NCBI GenBank assembly: GCA_964650245.1
Contig: CAZYQK010000083.1
Coordinates: 1-14,048 of the forward strand
Direction of reading: 5' to 3'
Length of the DNA: 14,048 nucleotides
Source of the DNA: WS-2 sp964650245
GTDB lineage: Bacteria; Eisenbacteria; RBG-16-71-46
In this document: positions 4,759 through 11,476 of the stretch, piece by piece
Numbering within the stretch: the first letter of the stretch is position 1
How the letters are laid out: each line of letters begins with the position of its first letter
The notes under the pieces: model-generated
Told to the model about the DNA's origin: nothing
What the model saw: the letters and a program-made list of their open reading frames with translations, nothing else
Databases searched by the model: none
Translations under genes and position numbers: made by a program

Positions 4759-6978
4759 GTGAAACGCCTTCTTGCCGCACCTCTTCCGCTCGAGCCCGGG
4801 CCAACGGGCTCGCGACGCGCCGCCGCGAGCCTCGCGATTCTCTGCTGCCTGCTCCTTCAGCTATCTGGCCGACCCGTCGCGGCGGGCGCCCCGAGCTGCA
4901 TTCAATACGCCGACTACATCAAGGCGCTCGGCACCGTCGACACTCCGAGCTACGCTTGGAGCCTCGCGGCCTCCGGCTCCTACGCCTATATCGCGGACCT
5001 GAACTCCGGCCTGCAGGTCGTGGACATCTCGAGTCCTTCGACGCCCGCGATCGTGGGAAGCGTGCCGACCGCGGATCAGGCGCTGGACGCGGCGGTCGCA
5101 GGCAGCTACGTCTACGTCGCCATCAGCAACGTCGGCCTCCAGGTGGTGAACGTCTCGATCCCCGCCTCCCCGGCCAGCGTGGACACGGCGAATCTCCTGG
5201 GCTACGCCCAGGGAGTCGCCGTCTCCGGCACTCGCGCCTACGTGGCCGAGGGCACCTACGGTCTGCGCGTCGTGGACATCTCCACCCCGACGTCGCTGAG
5301 CCTGCTCGGCACCGCCGACACGCCGGGCAATGCCAAGGATGTGGCGGTCGCTGGAACCTATGCCTACGTCGCCGACGGTGATTCCGGCCTCGTGGTCGTG
5401 GACGTCTCCGTGCCCGGGTCGCCTTCGATCGCGGGCCGGGTGGACACGCCGGGCGATGCGAAAGGCGTCGCCGTGTCGGGAACTCACGTCTACGTCGCCG
5501 ACGGCTCGTTCGGGCTTCAGGTGGTGGACGTCTCGAGCCCCGCCTCTCCCGCAATCGTCGGAACGCTCGACACGCCGGGCGACGCCAAGGGCGTGACCGT
5601 CTCTGGCACGCACGTCTATCTCGCCATCGGCGGCGACCTGCTCGCGATCGACGTCTCCACGCCCTCCTCGCCGGTGGAAGTCGGCAGCGTGGACACCCAG
5701 GGCAACGCGGGCGGTGTGGCCGTGGTCGGGACGGTCGCGTTCGTCTCCCAGGGGAACGCCGGCCTGCTGGTCGTGGACATCTCGAACCCCGAGTCTCCGC
5801 CGCTGGTCGGGTCCGTCGACACTCCGGGCTCCGCCGGCCGACTGGAACTCGGCGGCTCCTACGCCTACGTGGCCGACGGCGCCACCGGCCTCAAGGTCGT
5901 GGATATCTCGAGCCCGTCCTCGCCCGCGATCGTGGGCACCGCCGCCACGGCGGGCGGCGCGCTCGGCGTGGCGCTGTCGGGGAACTACGCCTACGTCGCC
6001 TGCGGCTCCTCCGGCCTCAGTATCGTGGACGTCTCGACTCCGTCCCTGCCTTCGATCGTGGGTGGAGTCGCCGTTCCGGGCTACGCGCAGAACGTGGCGG
6101 TCTCCGGGACCCACGCCTACGTCGCTGCCGGCAATGGGGGGCTCAAAGTGGTGGACGTCTCAGTTCCGGCGTCGCCCTCCGTGGTCGGAACTCTCCCCGC
6201 TCTCATCTGGACCTATGCCGTGGCCGTGGCGGGCAGTCATGCCTACACCGCGGAGCAGGGCGGGTTCAGGTCGGTGGACATCTCGACTCCCGCCTCGCCG
6301 TCCATGTCGGACAGCGTGCACACGCTGGCAGCTCCCACCGGAGTCACGATCGTTGGAACTCGCGCCTACGTCGCCGAGGGCTCCGGCCTTTCGATCGTGG
6401 ACATCACGAGCCCGGCCTCGCTCTCCATCCTGGGCAGGGTCGCCGTTCCGGGCAATGCCAGTTCCGCCGCGGTCGCCGGCCCGTGGGCCTACCTCTCGGG
6501 CGCCGATGTCGGCATCCAGCTCGTCGATGTCTCGAATCCCGCCGCCCCTGTACTCGTGGCAATCGCCAACACGCCGGGATCGGCCAGCCACGTGGCGCTC
6601 GCAGGCGCCTACGTGTATCTCTCCGATGGCGCGTCCGGTCTGCGCATCCATCCCGCCCAGTGCGGCGCGGTCCTGAGCGTTGGCCAGCCCGCCGCGCTGT
6701 CGCGCATCCAGCTGCGGATCGCTCCGAATCCGTTCCGGCCGCCCGCTCTGCTCGAATACGACCTGCCCGAGCCGGCAGCGGCCGGCCTGTCCATCTACGA
6801 CCTCACCGGGAGACTCGTTCGAGTGCTCGAGCCGCGCGCGGCGCGCGTCCCGGGCCGCCACGTGGTCGCCTGGGATGGCCGCGACGACCGCGGGCGCCCG
6901 ATGGGGCAGGGCCTTTACTTCACACGTCTCGAGGCGGGTCGCGAACGGCTTTCACTGCGCATCGTGCTGACGAGATGA
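4759..6978 (+). CDS. Secreted LVIVD-repeat beta-propeller protein with C-terminal FlgD-Ig/T9SS-like sorting module
   Basis: A 739-residue protein starting at GTG 4759, with GGAGG (4746-4750) 8 nt upstream. The N-terminus has a long n-region and then a hydrophobic segment (AAASLAILCCLLLQLSG, about 21-37) ending near VAAGA, a probable signal peptide. Residues about 61-635 hold 13 full and one partial LVIVD-type repeats of 40-43 residues, each like 'GxAxGVAVSGTxAYVADGxxGLxVVDVSxPxSPxIVGxxDTP'. Such repeats form propeller blades, and 14 would suit two seven-bladed propellers (inference). The C-terminus (654-739) has APNPFRP, YDLTGRLVR, WDGRDDRGRPMGQGLYFTRL, the FlgD-Ig-like module found at the end of exported FCB-group proteins. 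The likely role is surface adhesion or scaffolding; no catalytic motif is visible. It is convergent with the large secreted protein on the other strand, with 13 bp between the stops, and may share a secretion route with it. Confidence 0.88.
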   Translation: MKRLLAAPLPLEPGPTGSRRAAASLAILCCLLLQLSGRPVAAGAPSCIQYADYIKALGTVDTPSYAWSLAASGSYAYIADLNSGLQVVDISSPSTPAIVGSVPTADQALDAAVAGSYVYVAISNVGLQVVNVSIPASPASVDTANLLGYAQGVAVSGTRAYVAEGTYGLRVVDISTPTSLSLLGTADTPGNAKDVAVAGTYAYVADGDSGLVVVDVSVPGSPSIAGRVDTPGDAKGVAVSGTHVYVADGSFGLQVVDVSSPASPAIVGTLDTPGDAKGVTVSGTHVYLAIGGDLLAIDVSTPSSPVEVGSVDTQGNAGGVAVVGTVAFVSQGNAGLLVVDISNPESPPLVGSVDTPGSAGRLELGGSYAYVADGATGLKVVDISSPSSPAIVGTAATAGGALGVALSGNYAYVACGSSGLSIVDVSTPSLPSIVGGVAVPGYAQNVAVSGTHAYVAAGNGGLKVVDVSVPASPSVVGTLPALIWTYAVAVAGSHAYTAEQGGFRSVDISTPASPSMSDSVHTLAAPTGVTIVGTRAYVAEGSGLSIVDITSPASLSILGRVAVPGNASSAAVAGPWAYLSGADVGIQLVDVSNPAAPVLVAIANTPGSASHVALAGAYVYLSDGASGLRIHPAQCGAVLSVGQPAALSRIQLRIAPNPFRPPALLEYDLPEPAAAGLSIYDLTGRLVRVLEPRAARVPGRHVVAWDGRDDRGRPMGQGLYFTRLEAGRERLSLRIVLTR
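4939..6657 (+). repeat. Tandem array of about 14 LVIVD-repeat units, about 120-130 bp each
   Basis: Units are visible at DNA level through recurring blocks such as gtcgtggacatctcgag, tacgtcgccga and gtggacacgccgggc, each spaced by about 126 bp. Copies have diverged, but the block order is constant. The most similar neighbours are the units around 5325-5600 (VDTPGDAKGVAVSGTH twice), suggesting more recent duplication there. Confidence 0.8.
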
Positions 6979-6991
6979 AGCGAGCCTGACA

Positions 6992-9900
6992 TCATCTGAG
7001 CTTCACCAGCTTGGCGTCGAGGTGGATGCGATCGGCGTCGAGCCGCACGAAGTACAGGCCGCCCGCCGTGTCGCGGCCGTGACTGTCGCGGCCGTCCCAC
7101 TCGAAGCGATGCGGGCCCGCCGTGAGGCGACCACGGTGGAGCGATCGCACCAACCGCCCGCTCAGATCGAAGATTGCCAGTTTTACGTCGTCCGCGAGCG
7201 GCAGGCTGAAGGCCACGCTCGAGCCGCGGCGGAACGGGTTGGGCGCGGTCAGCAGCCGCACGCCCTCCGCCAACGTCTCGGCCGGCACCGCGGTCGTCGC
7301 GTCGGGGTCGTAGGCCGATTCGATCAGCGTTCCGCCCAACACTTCGTACGCGCCGTCGCCATCGGTGTCGGCCTCGAGCACGAGCTCGTAGAGGGCGGCC
7401 GGGTCGTAGCCGTGCGTGTAGTACACCTCTACGCTCACCGTGCCCGATCCGTCGGGCCCGAGCGCGAGATCTCCCGTCCACGGAATGCCCGGCGGCAGGC
7501 CGTTGATGCTCAGGTCCTGCGGATCCGAGTGATCGGTCGAGTCGAACACCGCCGCCACGCGGTACGGAATCGAGGTCCCGCCGCAGGGATTGAATACGAT
7601 CCAACTGACCGGCGTCCCGAGCGACCCCGGACTGAGGAGTTCGGCCACGCTCACGATGCCGGTGGTCCCCGCAGTCACGCACCAGCAGGTGTTGTCGGCG
7701 CGGATCGTGCCGTCGCAGCGATGGCAGTCCCCGGTCGCGTCGTTCACGATCGTCACCGCGAAGCAGGAGGTCGCGTTCTGCGCCGTCAGCCCGGCCGGAC
7801 GCTTGATCGTGACGCAGATCGGCGCCGAGCACGTGCCGGGAAGCACCGTCACCGTTCCGCCCGTGGGGCTGAACGAGGTCGGCCCGGGCACCGTGCATCC
7901 GGCCGACACTCCCACGCCCGCGATCGACCAGTGGTAGTTCTGCGGCGTGGCGGCGTTGTTGCAGATGTTGAAGCACACCTTCACCGTCGAGTCGTTCTTG
8001 CAGATGGTGGTCACCTGCGGCAGGCGGCAGTATTCGATGCACTTCCCGATCGCGCCGGCCGCGTACAGCTTCTGCACGGAGGCCGCCGGCAGCGGCGTGG
8101 GGGTGCCATTGAAGATCTCCAGATCGTCGATGCAGCCCTCGAACGGCGCCATCGGGAACAACGGGCTGCTGCGACCCATGTAGACGTCGGCGTTGCTCTG
8201 CACGCCGCCGGCCGTGGGCACGAAGTTGAACGCGGGCACGAGCGCGCCGTTCAAGTACCAGCGGCCCGCGGCGGGCGCGCGCTCGACCGAGACGGCGATG
8301 TGCTGCCAGCTGCCGGCTGCGACCGTCGGCCCCGGCAGGATCTGAGTGGAGATGCCGATCCCGAGCTCGAGGTAGAGCTGCGTGCCGTTCAGGTAGAGCG
8401 CCCAGCCGCGCGTGCGGTACGGCCCGTTCGAGAGCAGCACGCGCTTCTCGACGATCATCCGTGGTCCGCCGCCGCCGGTGGAGACGTTGATCCACGCGTC
8501 GATCGCGAACGGCTGCGCTCCGAAACTCAAACCGAGCTGGTTCGCATTCGGCACCCGGGCGTAGTCGAGCACCGAGCCGAAGCAGATCGCGTTGCCGGTA
8601 TGCCCGGCCGCGGAGATCGCGGCGCCGCCGAAGAGCTGGGCCACGTTCCGGGGCGGGCTCTGGTGCGTGAGGTCGGCGGCGGTGGTGGAGCTGGTCGGCT
8701 CGTTGAACGGCCACCACGCGATCATCCCCGGGGGCGGCATCGCGCAGGCGCCCGACACGCACTGGAAGTTGCCGAAGTCGCGCCCCAGGACCAGCTGTCC
8801 GGCGACGATCGAAACCGAGTAGGTGCCGCCGCTCGGGGCCGTCTGCACCCAGCCGGGCTGCCCGATCTCGCCGACGGTGTAGGTGCCCGGCGCCAAACCA
8901 TCGAAGCAGAATTCGCCCTGCGCGTCGGTGACGGCGGTGTAGGGACCGCCGGGGCCGTTGAGCGTAATCGTCCAACCGGACAGGTAGGTGTCGGCGCCGT
9001 CCTTCACACCGTTGCGGTTCAGGTCGAGGAACTTGCTGCCGCAGATCGAGCCGGTCGTGGGGGCGGGGCAGCCGCCGGGCGCCTCGACGTCGCCGATAGA
9101 GGTCTTGTCCCCGTTGACTACGTCACCGTCCGAATCGATCAGCATGCTGGTGACGTTGGTCCCGCCCGTGGGGCGGAATCCCTGATAGCCGTAGATGGCG
9201 TCCGGATAGCTTCCGTACAGGTGGATCGCGTCCCCACTCGCCCACACCCGACCGAGCACGCCCGAGGTGAAGGGGAAGCGGTCGTAGTCCACGCCTCCGG
9301 CGCAGTTCTCCTTGGTGCCGTAGTCACCGACCATGTACGTGTTGGCAGACAGCCAGCAGCCCCCCGCACAGGCGTACTCGAGCGCGCGCGCATAGTGCGG
9401 GTAGGGCTGCGTTTGGGCAGTGATGCCGCGCTCGCCGAGCAGCATCTTGCCGTTCGCGGAGAAGCTGATGTCGGATACCGGCATCGACCAGATGTTCGTG
9501 CCGAGCGGCGGCAGATAGAGCTCGTGCTTGTCGCTCGTTGGCACAAACGCGCCACCCAGCGAGAGCCCAACGCTCCGGATCTCGTTCGCCGCGCTCGAGC
9601 TTCCCGCGCTGGCGTCCTCCGCCCACACGCCGTAGTAGACGCGGTCGCCGTGCCACTGAACACCCCAGAGCCGCTCGCCGAGCGGCGCCCAGCCCGGCGT
9701 GGTCGAGGATTGCGTGTAATTGGTGGGGCCAGTGTCGGCCACCAGCGGATCGAACACCTCGACGATGGTGCCGGTCGGGCCGTTCACGCCGACCGGCTTG
9801 ATGCGGTAGATGCGCCCGTCTTCGAGGTCGGTCACGAAGAACTGCTCGTGCCGGCAGTCGTAGGTGATGTTCCCGAGGCCCGGCAGGTTCTCCCCGGCCT

Positions 9901-10414
9901 GAACCCCGCCATCGGGATAGTTGGGCAGGCGGCAGAAGGTGGTGATCGCCCCGGTCGTGCCGTCGATGCGATAGACCGCGCCGGGGCCCGCGTTGAAGAC
10001 CTGACCCACGAGATCCCCCCAATAGCACGAGGTGTGGGTGACGAAGATGTTCCCGTACTTGTCGAGCGTGAGCCCGAACACGGTGCCGAGCGAGTCCTCA
10101 TTCCAGCTGTTGCCCGGTCCGTTGTAGCGAACCATGCTCGCCCAGTCGGTATCCTCGGGCGGTGCGGGGCTTCCCAGATCGAAGATGGTCACGCAGTAGG
10201 GCCAGGAGAAAAAAGCCATCCCCTGCCGGGTGCCCACCAGGACGTTGGGCGAGAAGCTGGTGCCCTGAATGGCGGGGGCCTTCTCGCAGCAGCTATCGGG
10301 AACGGCGACGCAATCCGTGCAGGGGCCCTGCCCGTGCGCCGAGCCTCGCAGAGCCGACAGCGTGCCGAAGGACAAGAGGACGATGGTCACGGCGAGGCGC
10401 GTCGCGAAGCGCAT
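6992..10414 (-). CDS. Large secreted multidomain protein: propeller-like region, SdrD_B-like domain, LamG domain, Cys-rich block, sorting module
   Basis: A 1140-residue protein starting at ATG 10414 with AGGAG 6 nt upstream. Residues 1-29 are a signal peptide (MRFATRLAVTIVLLSFGTLSAL...). A Cys cluster (CTDC, CC) precedes a region at about 45-450 with NHL/SMP-30-like strands (TLDKYGNIFVTH, AVYRIDGTTGAITTF, FVTDLEDGRIYRIKPVG), probably a propeller. Residues 456-550 match SdrD_B/Cna-type domains (DLNRNGVKDGADTYLSGW, GEFCFDGLAPGTYTVGE). Residues about 563-787 are a LamG/concanavalin-like domain (GMIAWWPFNE, GSWQHIAVSVE, GCIDDLEIFNGTPTP). A block with 13 Cys spans 792-912. The C-terminus (about 1056-1140) has APNPFRRGSS, FDLSGRLVRS, WDGRDSHGRDTAGGLYFVRL, the same sorting-like module as its convergent neighbour. 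The role is probably extracellular carbohydrate or surface binding; no enzyme motif is seen. The opposite strand carries a long spurious open frame caused by GC-rich codon bias. Confidence 0.88.
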   Translation of the reverse strand: MRFATRLAVTIVLLSFGTLSALRGSAHGQGPCTDCVAVPDSCCEKAPAIQGTSFSPNVLVGTRQGMAFFSWPYCVTIFDLGSPAPPEDTDWASMVRYNGPGNSWNEDSLGTVFGLTLDKYGNIFVTHTSCYWGDLVGQVFNAGPGAVYRIDGTTGAITTFCRLPNYPDGGVQAGENLPGLGNITYDCRHEQFFVTDLEDGRIYRIKPVGVNGPTGTIVEVFDPLVADTGPTNYTQSSTTPGWAPLGERLWGVQWHGDRVYYGVWAEDASAGSSSAANEIRSVGLSLGGAFVPTSDKHELYLPPLGTNIWSMPVSDISFSANGKMLLGERGITAQTQPYPHYARALEYACAGGCWLSANTYMVGDYGTKENCAGGVDYDRFPFTSGVLGRVWASGDAIHLYGSYPDAIYGYQGFRPTGGTNVTSMLIDSDGDVVNGDKTSIGDVEAPGGCPAPTTGSICGSKFLDLNRNGVKDGADTYLSGWTITLNGPGGPYTAVTDAQGEFCFDGLAPGTYTVGEIGQPGWVQTAPSGGTYSVSIVAGQLVLGRDFGNFQCVSGACAMPPPGMIAWWPFNEPTSSTTAADLTHQSPPRNVAQLFGGAAISAAGHTGNAICFGSVLDYARVPNANQLGLSFGAQPFAIDAWINVSTGGGGPRMIVEKRVLLSNGPYRTRGWALYLNGTQLYLELGIGISTQILPGPTVAAGSWQHIAVSVERAPAAGRWYLNGALVPAFNFVPTAGGVQSNADVYMGRSSPLFPMAPFEGCIDDLEIFNGTPTPLPAASVQKLYAAGAIGKCIEYCRLPQVTTICKNDSTVKVCFNICNNAATPQNYHWSIAGVGVSAGCTVPGPTSFSPTGGTVTVLPGTCSAPICVTIKRPAGLTAQNATSCFAVTIVNDATGDCHRCDGTIRADNTCWCVTAGTTGIVSVAELLSPGSLGTPVSWIVFNPCGGTSIPYRVAAVFDSTDHSDPQDLSINGLPPGIPWTGDLALGPDGSGTVSVEVYYTHGYDPAALYELVLEADTDGDGAYEVLGGTLIESAYDPDATTAVPAETLAEGVRLLTAPNPFRRGSSVAFSLPLADDVKLAIFDLSGRLVRSLHRGRLTAGPHRFEWDGRDSHGRDTAGGLYFVRLDADRIHLDAKLVKLR

Positions 10415-10635
10415 GGGAAGCTCCTGTCGAGAACAAAAGCCAAGCGTGGTCGGCCGGCAGCCTTAGGGGGCGCTGGGTTCGCTCGTTGTTCGGGCGGGCG
10501 AAGGGTTTCTAACGGGAAATTGTCAATCGAGTCCGTCCACCGCCTCCCGGTACTCCCGTCGGCTACACCGCCCGGGCCCGGTCACCGGACGCCGAGCGCC
10601 CGTCGGGCGTCCTGTGACCCGGCGCCGCAGGCGCG
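10415..10635 (-). other. Intergenic region between the NYN gene and the large secreted protein
   Basis: About 220 bp without a gene. It holds a stem-loop just downstream of the NYN stop (listed separately) and a perfect TTGACA on the minus strand (10526-10521), about 107 nt before the ATG at 10414 and lying in a small AT-rich dip. No convincing -10 box lies 16-18 nt after it, so the promoter of the secreted protein is not settled. Confidence 0.4.
10580..10619 (-). terminator. Stem-loop downstream of the NYN gene, possible terminator
   Basis: Arms ggtcac-c-ggacgcc (10580-10593) and ggcgtcc-t-gtgacc (10606-10619) pair over 13 bp with one internal mismatch and a 12-nt loop. A smaller hairpin gcgcc-gca-ggcgc (10622-10634) directly abuts the stop codon at 10636. 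There is no T-tract, so termination may be Rho-assisted or the stem may only protect the mRNA 3' end. Confidence 0.4.
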
Positions 10636-11262
10636 TCACGCCTTCCCGCCTTCCAGTCTCAAGCGGTAGTCCCGCCGGTCGAGACAGCCGTCATAGGTGG
10701 CCTTGTCGAATGGGATCCAGTCGGTTCGCTCAACGCCGCGCCTGTGCTTCGTCGCCGGACTCTGGGGATACGCGCACGCTATCTTGATCCAGCGCCGCTG
10801 ATCCTTCGCGATGACACGAATCTCTTCGGCCACTTCGGCGAGATCCTGGTCCTGGCTGAAAACCACGGCGACGTCGAACTCGCTCCGATGGGCGAGACGG
10901 ATCACGTCGAGCGCGATGCGCACATCGATCCCCTTCTCCTCGCCGGTGGTGAAGCTGTACTCCGAATCATCGGGGAGTCGAATCAGGCGCCTCCGGTAGC
11001 GAAGCGGACGTGAGCAGGTGACCACACCCTGCCGGCCCATGATCGCGAGCTTGTGCGTCCAGAAGTGGTTCCACCGTGGCGAATCGGTTGGGTCGGGCAC
11101 GCCCGTGTAGAAGCGGACTTGCGTCAGCAGCCAGCCCTTGCCCGCGCACACCGAGTGCGCGAGCGATTTCACGTCGTAGTTGGGGTACACGTAGCCGAAC
11201 GATTCGCGAACACCGTGGAAGAGATTCTGACCATCCACGAAGGCTACGGCGCGCTTGTCCAC
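10636..11262 (-). CDS. NYN (PIN-like) domain protein, putative ribonuclease
   Basis: With start GTG 11262-11260 the protein has 208 residues and begins right before the first conserved strand. The frame stays open to the gap, but the upstream part crosses a terminator hairpin. No Shine-Dalgarno is visible and no other start codon is suitable. NYN features: VAFVDGQNLFHG (Asp10, Asn13), FYTGVPDP (51-58), EKGIDVRIALDVI (Asp113), and VVFSQDQDLAEV (Asp138, Asp140), which together give the acidic metal-binding cluster of LabA/DUF88-type PIN-fold nucleases. A basic C-terminal part (KHRRGVERTDW) follows. Family knowledge: NYN proteins are mostly single-strand RNA nucleases of RNA processing or defence; the substrate here is unknown. 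It stands alone between the efflux gene and the secreted protein gene. An intrinsic-terminator-like hairpin 37 nt upstream may separate it from the pump gene or attenuate it. Confidence 0.82.
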   Translation of the reverse strand: MDKRAVAFVDGQNLFHGVRESFGYVYPNYDVKSLAHSVCAGKGWLLTQVRFYTGVPDPTDSPRWNHFWTHKLAIMGRQGVVTCSRPLRYRRRLIRLPDDSEYSFTTGEEKGIDVRIALDVIRLAHRSEFDVAVVFSQDQDLAEVAEEIRVIAKDQRRWIKIACAYPQSPATKHRRGVERTDWIPFDKATYDGCLDRRDYRLRLEGGKA

Positions 11263-11286
11263 GAGGTGAGCAGGCGGGGGCGCGAC

Positions 11287-11332
11287 AGAAAAGAATAACC
11301 CCGCTCGAGGCCTTGCGGCGTGTCGAGCGGGG
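11287..11332 (-). terminator. Intrinsic terminator-like hairpin with T-rich tail
   Basis: On the minus strand CCCCGCTCGA (11332-11323) pairs perfectly with TCGAGCGGGG (11308-11299) across a 14-nt loop, followed at once by TTATTCTTTTCT (11298-11287). This is the canonical Rho-independent form. It most simply terminates the efflux gene whose end lies in the gap, but a promoter-like pair sits between it and the gap. Confidence 0.75.
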
Positions 11333-11348
11333 GGCAAATTGGATCGCG

Positions 11349-11376
11349 AGGCTAGCAGGATCGGCGGCCCTGTCAA
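11349..11376 (-). promoter_or_regulatory. Candidate promoter for the NYN gene
   Basis: On the minus strand a perfect TTGACA (11376-11371) is followed after 16 nt by TAGCCT (11354-11349). The start of transcription would be near 11342, about 10 nt before the terminator-like hairpin and about 80 nt before the GTG start. The -35 box abuts the assembly gap, so upstream context is unknown. Confidence 0.45.
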
Positions 11377-11476
11377 NNNNNNNNNNNNNNNNNNNNNNNN
11401 NNNNNNNNNNNNNNNNNNNNNNNNNNNNNNNNNNNNNNNNNNNNNNNNNNNNNNNNNNNNNNNNNNNNNNNNNNNN
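11377..11476. other. Assembly gap of exactly 100 N
   Basis: A run of 100 undetermined bases, the usual placeholder for a scaffold gap of unknown true length. The efflux frame enters it from the right within a few residues of the expected C-terminus, and a terminator for that direction lies on the left. The missing DNA may therefore be short, but this cannot be shown. Confidence 0.98.

Noticed and set aside
7022..10669. A 1215-codon open frame on the plus strand, antisense to the large secreted protein
   Set aside because: It is full of Arg/His/Ala/Gly-rich low-complexity sequence with no domain. The opposite frame has a Shine-Dalgarno, a signal peptide and recognisable domains. It is a GC-rich shadow frame.
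11263..11376. Upstream extension of the NYN protein to an ATG at 11376
   Set aside because: It would translate through a terminator hairpin and T-tract, and the added residues precede the normal start of the NYN fold.
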